The notes: generated from the letters alone by a model not told the origin. Numbered from the stretch's first letter, positions 10,745-21,799 are shown. The stretch is 57,760 nt of DNA from an uncultured Pelagibacteraceae bacterium (GCA_905612235.1 CAJQRF010000019.1:1-57760), one strand, 5' to 3'. A program made the numbers and translations.

Positions 10745-11470
10745 ATGAAATTAAACACTTTGGGTCTAAAAATTACTCTTGGAATAACATATTTAACTTT
10801 AATTTTTTTAGGGTTGTATTTTCTATTTTCTGTGGTCGATATTAAAGATTTAATGAGTTATGAATTTATAAGGTTAAATAAAGATGTGATCCTGAAATAT
10901 AAGAATGAAAATTTTATATTTCTAACTGTGATGTTTTTTACTTTTAGTGTTGTTTGGGTTTTGCTACTTGGCTTTGCAATGCCATTATTAATATTTGCAG
11001 GTTTTGTTTTTGGAAAGTGGTGGGGAATCTTAATTTCACTTACGTCAACTACTATAGGGGCAGTTCTTTTATACTTGTTAGTAGGTTTCTTTTTCCGAAA
11101 AACTATTGAAGAAAAATTGGCACCAAAATTTTCAAAGCTAAAAGAATTTTTCCAAAAAAATGATACTCTTTATTTTATGAGCTATAGATTCATTGGTGGC
11201 GGAGGAACGCCTTATGCAATACAAAATATTCTTCCAATCTTGTTTAATATGTCTGTTAAAAATTATGCGATAGCTACTTTTGTTGGCAGCATGCCCTCAA
11301 TGTTTGTTACAGTTTCTCTTGGCAGTGGCATAGAAAGTGTAATAGACCAGAATGCCACACTTAGTTTTGCGTCAGTTTTGTTTTCACCTGAAATTTATTT
11401 ACCTATAATTGCTTTTTTTATAATTTTAATTTTTGCATTTTTAATAAAGAAATTGTATTTCAAACAATAA
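10745..11470 (+). CDS. TVP38/TMEM64 (VTT/DedA-like) membrane protein
   Basis: Multi-TM, FAGFVFGKWWGILISLTSTTIGAVLLYL and YRFIGGGGTPYAIQNILPILFNMS; internal ATG 10745 preferred over the TTG at 10697. Confidence 0.82.
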   Translation: MKLNTLGLKITLGITYLTLIFLGLYFLFSVVDIKDLMSYEFIRLNKDVILKYKNENFIFLTVMFFTFSVVWVLLLGFAMPLLIFAGFVFGKWWGILISLTSTTIGAVLLYLLVGFFFRKTIEEKLAPKFSKLKEFFQKNDTLYFMSYRFIGGGGTPYAIQNILPILFNMSVKNYAIATFVGSMPSMFVTVSLGSGIESVIDQNATLSFASVLFSPEIYLPIIAFFIILIFAFLIKKLYFKQ

Positions 11471-11477
11471 AATATTT

Positions 11478-12173
11478 ATGAAACATATATATTTAGAAGA
11501 AATAAAAAAATTAGAATCGGAACCTAAAATTGTAAATATTTTTTCTGAAAAAGAAATAAAAATGATCCAAGAACTTTATGAAACTCTTACATATACAGTT
11601 TTTAATAAAAAACAAAATGTTAAGAAAAAAGGATGGATTCAAAATATTAATAAAGAATTAGATAAAATTTATTTTGAAAAAATTAAAGATGTTTTGGGAG
11701 ACTTTAAAATGGATACTTTAAAATCAAAAAGTGGTGATGATTATTTTGGTCTTTTTCATGAAAGCTTTTCACCTTTACCTTTACATGTAGACTCTGGTTT
11801 TGATGAGGAGGCAATAATTTATAAACAGCTGATTACACCCTTGTCACCAATTGGAGATACTGTTATTTTTAAAAATAAGTGGTATGGAAAATCAACTTCA
11901 TTTACCATAGATCCAGAAGAACTTAAGTTTAAACCTAAACCTGAGCAAAACGAAAGATCCTCAGACCATTTAGGAAAAGAGGATTTTGATAAAGGAATTC
12001 ATAAAGAAAACTTAACACACATAGATATAAATAATCTTAAAGGATTAAAAGTACAAATGATTTATAAATGGAAAGTTGGTGAAACACTTATAGTGGATAG
12101 AACTCACATACACAGCTCTTCTTCAAGAATTAACGAAAAGAAATTAGGCTTAACAACATTTACAAAAAAGTAA
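11478..12173 (+). CDS. putative 2OG-Fe(II) oxygenase-like protein
   Basis: Possible H-x-D ... H facial triad (LPLHVDSGFD ... VDRTHIHSSSSR). Confidence 0.5.
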   Translation: MKHIYLEEIKKLESEPKIVNIFSEKEIKMIQELYETLTYTVFNKKQNVKKKGWIQNINKELDKIYFEKIKDVLGDFKMDTLKSKSGDDYFGLFHESFSPLPLHVDSGFDEEAIIYKQLITPLSPIGDTVIFKNKWYGKSTSFTIDPEELKFKPKPEQNERSSDHLGKEDFDKGIHKENLTHIDINNLKGLKVQMIYKWKVGETLIVDRTHIHSSSSRINEKKLGLTTFTKK

Positions 12174-12174
12174 C

Positions 12175-12984
12175 ATGGCAATATACGACTGTTTTCAATT
12201 TTTTAATGAAGAACATATTTTGGATTTAAGATTAAATATTTTAAATAAATTTGTTGATTTTTTTGTTTTTGTTGAATCTACTTCTGATCATCAAGGCAAT
12301 CCAAAAAAGCTAAATTTTGATTTAAAAAAGTTCAAAAAATACAGTGATAAAATTATTTATGTAGTAGTAGATGATACAGCTGAAGCTATTAAGAAACCAC
12401 ATTTGGGAGGAGAATCTTTAGTTGAACAACACCAAAGAAACTCACTTATGAGGGGATTAAATAATTGCAACGATAACGACCTAATTATTCTTTCAGACGT
12501 TGATGAAATACCCGATCCTAATAAAATAAATTTATTTAATAAAAAAAATAAATATGCAGTTTTTTCCCAGAAAATGTTTAACTATAAGCTTAATTTACTA
12601 AATGAGACAGAAAGTGGCTGGCATGGATCGAAAGCGTGTTTAAAAAAAAATCTTAAATCACCACAGTGGTTAAGAAATCTTAAGTTTAAAACATATCCTT
12701 TTTGGAGATTAGATAAAATAAGAAATCTTCAAATTATTGAGAATGGTGGATGGCATTTCGCATATCTTCAAAATCCAGAGAGTATATCAAAGAAGATAAG
12801 ATCTTTTGCTCATGGTGAATTTAATAATGAAAATTTTGCCAATGAAGAAAATATCAAAGAAAAAATTAAAATGGGAAAAGATATTTTTGATAGGAAAATA
12901 AGCTATAAAAAGGTGGAAATAGACAAGTCCTTTCCAAAATATATTGTAGAAAATAAAGAAAAATTAAAAAATTGGATAATATAA
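12175..12984 (+). CDS. glycosyltransferase family 17-like protein
   Basis: IYDCFQFFNEEHILDLRLNIL, VESTSDHQGNPK, ILSDVDEIPDP, GGWHFAYL. Confidence 0.8.
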   Translation: MAIYDCFQFFNEEHILDLRLNILNKFVDFFVFVESTSDHQGNPKKLNFDLKKFKKYSDKIIYVVVDDTAEAIKKPHLGGESLVEQHQRNSLMRGLNNCNDNDLIILSDVDEIPDPNKINLFNKKNKYAVFSQKMFNYKLNLLNETESGWHGSKACLKKNLKSPQWLRNLKFKTYPFWRLDKIRNLQIIENGGWHFAYLQNPESISKKIRSFAHGEFNNENFANEENIKEKIKMGKDIFDRKISYKKVEIDKSFPKYIVENKEKLKNWII

Positions 12985-13135
12985 TAATTTTAAATACAGA
13001 AGGCTTTTCATCCATAACATCATGTCTGGGCATAAATTTTTTTAGCTAAATTAGTCGTGCTGGTTCTCGTAAAATGAGAATTGCAGAACAATTGCTTAAT
13101 GCTTGTACAAAAAATTGCCATATTATTTAACTAAC

Positions 13136-13165
13136 TTGACAATACAGCAAACAACAAAGTACAAA
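13136..13165 (+). promoter_or_regulatory. sigma70-type promoter candidate
   Basis: TTGACA (13136-13141), 18-nt spacer, TACAAA, upstream of the ORF at 13189. Confidence 0.45.
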
Positions 13166-13188
13166 CAATATCAATAAATGGAAAATTT

Positions 13189-13386
13189 ATGGGCATACAT
13201 TATGATTATAAATCTAAGCGTGGAGAAAGAGCTGTCTTGAAAGAAGCTAAGAGAAAGGCTCGATTAGCTGAGCGTCGAGCAAAAAGATTAGTGTCCTCAG
13301 AAATTGTAGAAAAGAAAGAAGTAAAAACACACGATATTAAAAAAACAATCACGCTTGATGATTTAACTAATCCAAATCAAAAATAA
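13189..13386 (+). CDS. small, highly basic hypothetical protein
   Basis: ORF MGIHYDYKSKRGERAVLKEAKRKARLAERRAKRL...; TTGACA-18-TACAAA promoter candidate just upstream. Confidence 0.65.
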   Translation: MGIHYDYKSKRGERAVLKEAKRKARLAERRAKRLVSSEIVEKKEVKTHDIKKTITLDDLTNPNQK

Positions 13387-13391
13387 AATGG

Positions 13392-13514
13392 ATGAAAATA
13401 GATTTAAAAAAAGAAATAAGAAACACAAGGATTGCAAGAGCATTAAAAGTTAATCTTAAAAAAAGAAAAGCATTTCAAGATAAAACTAAAAAAAAATTAA
13501 ATAATAATAAATGA
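13392..13514 (+). CDS. small basic hypothetical protein (40 aa)
   Basis: Not in ORF track; [40 protein letters not shown]; stop overlaps dcd start as ATGA. Confidence 0.5.
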   Translation: MKIDLKKEIRNTRIARALKVNLKKRKAFQDKTKKKLNNNK

Positions 13515-14065
13515 GCGTCTTATCAGATCGATGGATTAAAAAAATGGCTCTGGAAAAAGAAATGATAAAGCCATTTATTTCAGAACAAAAGCGAGAAAAA
13601 TCTGTTTCTTACGGCTTGTCTTCTTTTGGTTATGACGCAAGAGTTTCTGACGAGTTTAAAATTTTCACAGATGTTAACTCAGAAATAGTAGATCCAAAAA
13701 ATTTTAAGAAAAGTAGTTTTGTTTCAAGAAAAGCAAACGAGTGTATTATACCTCCAAATTCCTTTGTGTTAGCAAGTACTGTGGAATATTTTAAAATACC
13801 AAAAGATGTTTTGGTAATTTGTTTGGGAAAATCAACATATGCAAGATGTGGCATAATTGTAAATGTTACACCACTAGAACCAGGTTGGGAAGGCAATGTT
13901 ACACTTGAATTTTCAAACACAACACCTTCGCCTGCAAAAATTTATGCCAACGAAGGAGCTGCACAATTTATTTTTTTAAAAGGGAACGAAGAACCAGAAA
14001 TAACTTACGAAAAAAGAAACGGAAAATATATGAAACAAATTGGAGTTACTTTACCAAAAATTTGA
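13511..14065 (+). CDS. dcd: dCTP deaminase
   Basis: [36 protein letters not shown]. Confidence 0.97.
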   Translation: MSVLSDRWIKKMALEKEMIKPFISEQKREKSVSYGLSSFGYDARVSDEFKIFTDVNSEIVDPKNFKKSSFVSRKANECIIPPNSFVLASTVEYFKIPKDVLVICLGKSTYARCGIIVNVTPLEPGWEGNVTLEFSNTTPSPAKIYANEGAAQFIFLKGNEEPEITYEKRNGKYMKQIGVTLPKI

Positions 14066-14077
14066 ATTTTTTATTAA

Positions 14078-15337
14078 ATGAAAAAATTAGAAATTATAGG
14101 TGGAAAAAAAATATCAGGAACCATCTCAATTTCAGGATCAAAAAATGCCACACTTCCTATATTAGCTTCTACAATCTTAACAAACAAAAAAATCATTATT
14201 GAAAATGTACCTTTAGTAAAAGATGTAGAAACTATGGCTGAGCTTCTAAGCAATATGGGATCAAACCTAAAATTTGATAAAAAAAAAAAGAAAATTACAA
14301 TAATAAATGAAAAAAAATTAAAAACATTTGCTCCTTATCATTCATTAAAAACGATGCGTGCGGGGATATTAGTTCTTGGGCCCTTGCTGGCAAAATTTAA
14401 AGTTGCAAAAGTATCATTGCCAGGAGGATGTGCAATTGGCTCAAGACCAGTTGATATTCATTTAGATGCATTAAAAAAAATGGGAGCAAAAATAAAAATT
14501 AAAGATGGTTATATTCATGCTTCGGTTCAAAAAAATTTAAAAGGATGCACAATAAAATTTCCAAAAATATCAGTGGGTGCTACAGAAAATATTTTAATAG
14601 CGGCATGTTTTGCACAAGGAATAACAAAATTAAGAAATTGCGCTTTAGAACCTGAAATAGGAGATTTAATTAATTTTTTAAAAAAACTTGGGTGTAATAT
14701 TCATAGAACAGGCAAAAGAAGTATAAATGTTACGGGTGTAGAAAAGTTAAATTCAGCTGTTCACAAAGTTATTTTTGATAGAATTGAAGCTGGAACTTAT
14801 ATAATTGCAGCAGCCCTAACAAAAGGACGTTTAAAAATTAAAAATATTATTCCAAAAATTATTTTAACTGAGATTAACTTTTTGGTTAAAATGGGTGTAA
14901 AAATTATTAAAAAGAAAAATTATATAATTGTAAACCGTTTAAAAAATCTTAAAAAAATAGATATTTCGACAAAACCATATCCTGGATTTCCAACAGATCT
15001 TCAGGCACAAATAATGGTTCTAATGACAATGGCAAAAGGAGTTTCTACAATAAAAGAAAATATTTTTGAAAATCGTTTTATGCATGTTTCAGAATTAAGA
15101 AGAATGGGAGCTAAAATTAAAATAAATAATAATAAAGCAACCATTTTTGGAATGAGTAAATTAAACGGAGCAGAATTAATGGCCACAGATCTTAGAGCAT
15201 CTGTTTGTTTGGTTTTAGCTGGACTTGTTCCTTCTAATAAAACTATTTTAAATAGAATCTATCACCTAGATAGAGGTTATGAAAAAATTGAAAAAAAATT
15301 ATCAAGATGTGGAGCGCATATCAAAAGGTTAAATTAA
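14078..15337 (+). CDS. murA: UDP-N-acetylglucosamine 1-carboxyvinyltransferase
   Basis: ISGSKNATLPIL, GGCAIGSRPVDIHL, DLRASVCLVLAGL. Confidence 0.97.
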   Translation: MKKLEIIGGKKISGTISISGSKNATLPILASTILTNKKIIIENVPLVKDVETMAELLSNMGSNLKFDKKKKKITIINEKKLKTFAPYHSLKTMRAGILVLGPLLAKFKVAKVSLPGGCAIGSRPVDIHLDALKKMGAKIKIKDGYIHASVQKNLKGCTIKFPKISVGATENILIAACFAQGITKLRNCALEPEIGDLINFLKKLGCNIHRTGKRSINVTGVEKLNSAVHKVIFDRIEAGTYIIAAALTKGRLKIKNIIPKIILTEINFLVKMGVKIIKKKNYIIVNRLKNLKKIDISTKPYPGFPTDLQAQIMVLMTMAKGVSTIKENIFENRFMHVSELRRMGAKIKINNNKATIFGMSKLNGAELMATDLRASVCLVLAGLVPSNKTILNRIYHLDRGYEKIEKKLSRCGAHIKRLN

Positions 15338-15394
15338 TTTGGATGTTGATTTAATGAATAATATAAAATAAAAGTTCAAAAAAGGGAGATTAAA

Positions 15395-15610
15395 TTGGCT
15401 AAACAAGATTTTTTAGAGTTAAGAGGTAAAGTAACTGAACTGTTACCTAATGCGATGTTTAGAGTTAAACTTGAAAACAAGCATGAAGTTTTGGCACATA
15501 CCGCTGGGAAATTAAGAAAAAATAGAATAAGAATATTAACAGGCGACAATGTTATGGTTGAAGTTACACCATATGATTTAACCAAAGGTAGAATAATCTT
15601 TAGGTTTTAG
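15395..15610 (+). CDS. infA: translation initiation factor IF-1 (TTG start)
   Basis: [41 protein letters not shown]. Confidence 0.97.
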   Translation: MAKQDFLELRGKVTELLPNAMFRVKLENKHEVLAHTAGKLRKNRIRILTGDNVMVEVTPYDLTKGRIIFRF

Positions 15611-15613
15611 TGA

Positions 15614-15689
15614 GGCCAGGTAGCTCAGTTGGTAGAGCAGAGCCCTGAAAAGGCTTGTGTCGGCGGTTCGAATCCGTCCCTGGCCACCA
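15614..15689 (+). tRNA. tRNA-Phe (GAA)
   Basis: Full cloverleaf, acceptor GGCCAGG/CCTGGCC, anticodon loop CTGAAAA, TTCGAAT T-loop, encoded CCA. Confidence 0.97.
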
Positions 15690-15848
15690 CAAATTTAACA
15701 GTAACTGTTTATTTATAAAAATAAAATTCACAATTTATCGTGTTTTTTTAAAATTATATTTCAACTTGACATATCTATTTCAAACATATTAAAAAGATTT
15801 CTGTTATGGAGCAATCTATAATAAATTATAAATAAAAAGAAAAAGTAA

Positions 15849-16056
15849 ATGAGTCTCAAAGTTAAAGTAAAATGGTTTAATGGAAAAAAAAGTTATGGTT
15901 TCATTGAACGTGAAGATAAAGAAAAAAGATGTGTTTGTTCATCATTCAGCTGTAAGAGAAGCTGGCCTAGAATATATTAACGGAGGCGATGAATTAACAT
16001 TTGAAGTTGAGAACGGCGAAAAAGGTCCTTCCGCAGTTAATCTGCAAAAAGCTTAA
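15849..16056 (+). pseudogene. cold-shock protein gene with single-nucleotide frameshift
   Basis: [26 protein letters not shown] then frame shift in A6 run (15922-15927); second frame continues DVFVHHSAVREAGLEYINGGDELTFEVENGEKGPSAVNLQKA*; intact paralogue at 16186 has A5. Confidence 0.85.
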
Positions 16057-16185
16057 TCGTATTTCAATAAATTTCACAATATATGATACAGAACTTTATT
16101 AGATATTTCATTTAGATCTGCATCAGAAAATTTGTTGGTAGATTAGCTAGCAATGAATTTAAATTAAACAAGAAAGGTAAAAAAC

Positions 16186-16389
16186 ATGAGCATAAAAGGA
16201 AAAGTTAAATGGTTTAACCCACAGAAGGGTTTTGGTTTTATTGAACGAGAAGACAAAGAAAAAGATGTGTTCGTTCATTCTTCTGCGGCTCAAGCAGCAA
16301 ACATAGATTTGAATGAAGGTGATACATTGACTTTTGATGTTGAGGAAGGCCAAAAAGGCCCTGCCGCTGTAAATCTGCAAAAAGCTTAA
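16186..16389 (+). CDS. cold-shock protein (CspA family)
   Basis: [31 protein letters not shown] (RNP1/RNP2). Confidence 0.96.
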   Translation: MSIKGKVKWFNPQKGFGFIEREDKEKDVFVHSSAAQAANIDLNEGDTLTFDVEEGQKGPAAVNLQKA

Positions 16390-16407
16390 TCAAATACAAT
16401 CTGTTGT

Positions 16408-16437
16408 TGCAAAGTAAAAATTTTGTGTTACTTTGCA
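16408..16437 (+). terminator. hairpin downstream of csp, possible terminator/processing site
   Basis: Perfect 10-bp inverted repeat TGCAAAGTAA-N10-TTACTTTGCA; no clear T tract follows. Confidence 0.5.
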
Positions 16438-16571
16438 GCAATGATTAAAAATTTAAAAATCATCTTAGTAAAAAACGCAAAACATCATTTTGCTCATGCT
16501 GGGCTATCGCTTAGCTATTAATCATACATAAGAATTTTAATTTACAATAATTTAATATAAAAAGGAGATAT

Positions 16572-16648
16572 GCAGCTGTAGCTCAGTTGGTTAGAGCACT
16601 AGTTTGTGGAACTAGGGGTCGGTGGTTCGAGCCCACCCAGCTGTACCA
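16572..16648 (+). tRNA. tRNA-His (GTG)
   Basis: Cloverleaf with acceptor GCAGCTG/CAGCTGT (G1:U72), anticodon arm CTAGT-TTGTGGA-ACTAG, TTCGAGC, discriminator A, encoded CCA. Confidence 0.95.
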
Positions 16649-16652
16649 AAAA

Positions 16653-17987
16653 ATGGTAAAAGAAAAAACACTTAAACCTTCAAAGGAGTTGCCTTTAGGT
16701 TTTGTAGATAGGAAAGAAAAAGAATTATTAATCCGTGATTTTGTAATTTCTAACATTAAAGAAGTTATGATTAAGTACGGCTTTCAGTACCTCGAAACCC
16801 CAAGTTTCGAGTATACGGATAGTATTGGAAAATTTTTACCTGATAAAGATAGACCAGGTGAAGGAGTTTTTTCTTTTAAAGATGAAAATAAATGGTTGTC
16901 TCTTCGGTACGATCTCACTGCTCCTTTAGCAAGATATGTAGCTAAAAATTATTTAGAAATTCCAAAACCTTTTAAAAGATATCAATTAGGTACTGTTTGG
17001 AGAAATGAAAAACCAGGACCTGGTCGTTATAGAGAATTTTTACAATTTGATGCTGATTATGTTGGCACAAAAAACTTACAGGCTGACGCTGAACTTTGTG
17101 TATTAATATCTGAAATATTAGAAAAATGTGGACTAGATAAAGCTGATTATATTGTTAAAATTTCTTCTAGAAAGTTTACAGACAAATTGTTTGAGCAATT
17201 AAAAATTACATCACAAGATCAAATATCCACCACTTTACGTGCGCTTGATAAAACAGACAGACTTGGTTGGGAAGAGGTAAAAAAACTTCTTGGCGAAGGT
17301 AGAAAAGATAAATCTGGAGATTATACAAAAGGCGCAAACCTCAAAAACGATCAAATTAAAATAATAGAAGATGCATTAAAGAATAAAACTCCTAACAGCG
17401 AAGATGTTGAGGAAATAATAAAAATATTTCAAGCCTATAACTTTAAAAATTATCAATTTGATCCATCAGTTATACGGGGTTTAGAATATTATACGGGGCC
17501 TATTTTTGAAGTTAATTTAAATTTTGAGGTAAAAAATTTAAAAGGTAAAACTATTCAATTCGGATCGATTGGAGGAGGAGGGAGATATGATAATCTTATA
17601 AATAATTTTGGAAATCTTGATTGTCCAGCTACCGGAATATCAATTGGACTAGATAGATTTGTATTTGCTTTGATGCAGAAAAAAGATTTTAAAATAAAAT
17701 CTACGCGTCCAGTAATAATATGCGTTTTTGATAAAAACAAAATCAAAGAATATATTGAGATATTAAGTAATCTTAGAAATTCAAATATCAGTTCTGAAAT
17801 TTATCCAGGAGAAGGTAAGTTAAAAAAACAAATGGAGTACGCTAATAAAATAGGTTCTCCAGCTGTTATTTTGTATGGGGATGATGAAATAAAATCAGGA
17901 AAAGTGACTTTAAAAAATCTTGAAACTGGCAATGAGAGTTCTATTAAAATTGAAGATCTAGCAAATGAAATCAGAAAATTACTCTAA
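16653..17987 (+). CDS. hisS: histidine--tRNA ligase
   Basis: LSLRYDLTAPLARYVA, RGLEYYTGPIFEV, GGGGRYDNLI; ATG at 16653 follows the tRNA; the track start 16587 lies inside tRNA-His. Confidence 0.93.
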   Translation: MVKEKTLKPSKELPLGFVDRKEKELLIRDFVISNIKEVMIKYGFQYLETPSFEYTDSIGKFLPDKDRPGEGVFSFKDENKWLSLRYDLTAPLARYVAKNYLEIPKPFKRYQLGTVWRNEKPGPGRYREFLQFDADYVGTKNLQADAELCVLISEILEKCGLDKADYIVKISSRKFTDKLFEQLKITSQDQISTTLRALDKTDRLGWEEVKKLLGEGRKDKSGDYTKGANLKNDQIKIIEDALKNKTPNSEDVEEIIKIFQAYNFKNYQFDPSVIRGLEYYTGPIFEVNLNFEVKNLKGKTIQFGSIGGGGRYDNLINNFGNLDCPATGISIGLDRFVFALMQKKDFKIKSTRPVIICVFDKNKIKEYIEILSNLRNSNISSEIYPGEGKLKKQMEYANKIGSPAVILYGDDEIKSGKVTLKNLETGNESSIKIEDLANEIRKLL

Positions 17988-19011
17988 AAATATAATAAAA
18001 GTTTTTAAGAAAGATGGTTTTGTTTTATCAGAACCAGACGTTCTATTAGATTCAGATTATATTATTCAAAGATCAGGTGAGAATTTTAGAAAGCTAATGC
18101 TTACTTTTGATGATGATACTGGAAAAAGCATGTGTTTAAGACCAGATTTGACAGTTGCTTACTGTATAAAATATTTAAAAGATAATTCTAAAGCAAATGC
18201 AAAAATTTTTTATTCGGGGCAAGCGTATAGAAGGTCAAATAGTCTAAAAGATAAAGTTATCAATGACCAGCTAGGTATAGAGATCTTGGGTTCTAAAAAT
18301 AAATCTAGTGATGATTTAAAAATTTTAAAAACAATTACTAATTCAATTAAAAAAATAAAAATAAAAAACACATCGATTAAAGTAGGTGATGTAAGCTTAT
18401 TTCAAAAGTTAATAGAGTCTTTGAATATTCCGGAGAGATGGAAGATGAGACTGAAAAGACATTTTTGGAGACCAGAATATTTTCAAGATTTACTTAATAG
18501 GCTTGAAACTAATTCTGATATAGATCCTGCTGCAGTCAATATAGACAAAAAAAAATTCTCTGAGATGAAGAATCTTGATCAAAATAATGAAATTGCAAAC
18601 CGAAAAGTTTCTGAAATTTTATCTAGATTTGATAGAAAAATAAAAGACCCAAGATCATTTGCAGAAAATAAGAAAATTGCTGGAATTATCAGAGAGTTTT
18701 TAAAAATTAATTGTGAAATTGATAAAATAGAAAAAACTTTAATAGATTTTGTTAAAAAAAATAATTTAAGTAAAAGGGTTTTTAAAGATTTATCAACCAT
18801 AACAAATTTATCGAAGATAAATTCTAAAACTATTTTTTCAACAAATTTCGGTAGGAATATTGAGTATTATACTGGAATAGTTTTTGAGATATATAATTCA
18901 TCAAAAAAAGAGATTGCGAGAGGTGGAAGATATGATGGTTTACTGAAAAGCCTTGGATCTAAAAAAAATATTTCAGCAGTAGGAGCTGCAATTAATCTAA
19001 ATAATTTATAG
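17965..19011 (+). CDS. hisZ: ATP phosphoribosyltransferase regulatory subunit
   Basis: HisRS-like sequence (LRPDLTVAYCIKYL, ARGGRYDGLL) between hisS and short-form hisG. Confidence 0.9.
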   Translation: MKSENYSKNIIKVFKKDGFVLSEPDVLLDSDYIIQRSGENFRKLMLTFDDDTGKSMCLRPDLTVAYCIKYLKDNSKANAKIFYSGQAYRRSNSLKDKVINDQLGIEILGSKNKSSDDLKILKTITNSIKKIKIKNTSIKVGDVSLFQKLIESLNIPERWKMRLKRHFWRPEYFQDLLNRLETNSDIDPAAVNIDKKKFSEMKNLDQNNEIANRKVSEILSRFDRKIKDPRSFAENKKIAGIIREFLKINCEIDKIEKTLIDFVKKNNLSKRVFKDLSTITNLSKINSKTIFSTNFGRNIEYYTGIVFEIYNSSKKEIARGGRYDGLLKSLGSKKNISAVGAAINLNNL

Positions 19012-19013
19012 AT

Positions 19014-19691
19014 ATGAAATATTTAATAACTATAGGTTTACCAAGCAAAGGAAGATTAAAAGAAAAATCAATAAGTTTTTTTGAAAAAAATAATTTAAAG
19101 CCAATCTCCACTGGAGGAGAAAGAAATTATTTTGCTCAAATCGAGAATTTACCTAATTCAAAAATTATTTATTTACATGCTAAAGAAATAATTCAAAGAC
19201 TAGGCGATGGAACTATAGACGTAGGTATATCAGGTCTAGACCTATTAAAAGAATCACCAATAAATCTACAAAAAAAAATTGAAGTAAAAAAAAAGCTTGA
19301 TTTCGGTTTAGCAGATGTTGTGGTAGCCATTCCAAATGATTGGATAGATGTTCAAACAGTAGCAGATTTAGAAGAAGTTTCTTTTGAATTTAGAGACAAA
19401 AAAAATATTAGGTTGCGTGTTGCAACCAAATATCCAAATTTAACTAATAATTTTCTTGTTTCAAAAGGCGTCACTCAATACAAGATTGTTCCAAGTCTTG
19501 GTGCGACTGAAACTTATCCATTTATTGGATCGTCAGAAATTATTACTGATATAACTTCAACTGGAAAAACATTAAAAGATAATAATTTAAGAGTTCTAAA
19601 AGATGGACTTATTTTAAATTCTCAAGCTTGTTTATTGGTTTCAAAAAAAAAGGCCGCTAAGTTGCGGCCTTTTTTGAATTCATTAAATTGA
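19014..19691 (+). CDS. hisG: ATP phosphoribosyltransferase, short form
   Basis: GLPSKGRLKE, GTIDVGISGLDLL, GATETYPFIGSSEIITDITSTGKTLK. Confidence 0.95.
   Translation: MKYLITIGLPSKGRLKEKSISFFEKNNLKPISTGGERNYFAQIENLPNSKIIYLHAKEIIQRLGDGTIDVGISGLDLLKESPINLQKKIEVKKKLDFGLADVVVAIPNDWIDVQTVADLEEVSFEFRDKKNIRLRVATKYPNLTNNFLVSKGVTQYKIVPSLGATETYPFIGSSEIITDITSTGKTLKDNNLRVLKDGLILNSQACLLVSKKKAAKLRPFLNSLN
19645..19675. terminator. bidirectional intrinsic terminator inside the 3' end of hisG
   Basis: A-tract, GGCCGC, loop TAAGTT, GCGGCC, T6. Confidence 0.85.
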
Positions 19692-19697
19692 GTGAGA

Positions 19698-21651
<1,954 letters not shown>

Positions 21652-21735
21652 ATTAAATCAACTCCTAATTTTTTTTGTTAGCTGATATATAGTGTTCGTT
21701 ATAAAAATTGCAATACCCTGATTGAAAATTAGCGA

Positions 21736-21744
21736 ATTATAGCA
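21736..21744 (-). promoter_or_regulatory. extended -10 promoter candidate for groES-groEL
   Basis: TGCTATAAT on the reverse strand upstream of groES; no good -35 seen. Confidence 0.45.
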
Positions 21745-21799
21745 CAAATGAGCCAAAATAGTGTATTTTTAGGTATTCTTAAGCTAATCATTTAATGTC

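Noticed and set aside
15698-15710. AACAG-TAA-CTGTT hairpin after tRNA-Phe as a terminator
   Set aside because: Only 5 bp and AT-rich; too weak to call alone
16159-16441. Two minus-strand ORFs across the csp gene
   Set aside because: Antisense to an unambiguous cold-shock gene
16587-16652. 5' extension of the hisS ORF in the track
   Set aside because: Lies inside the tRNA-His gene; the in-frame ATG at 16653 is the better start
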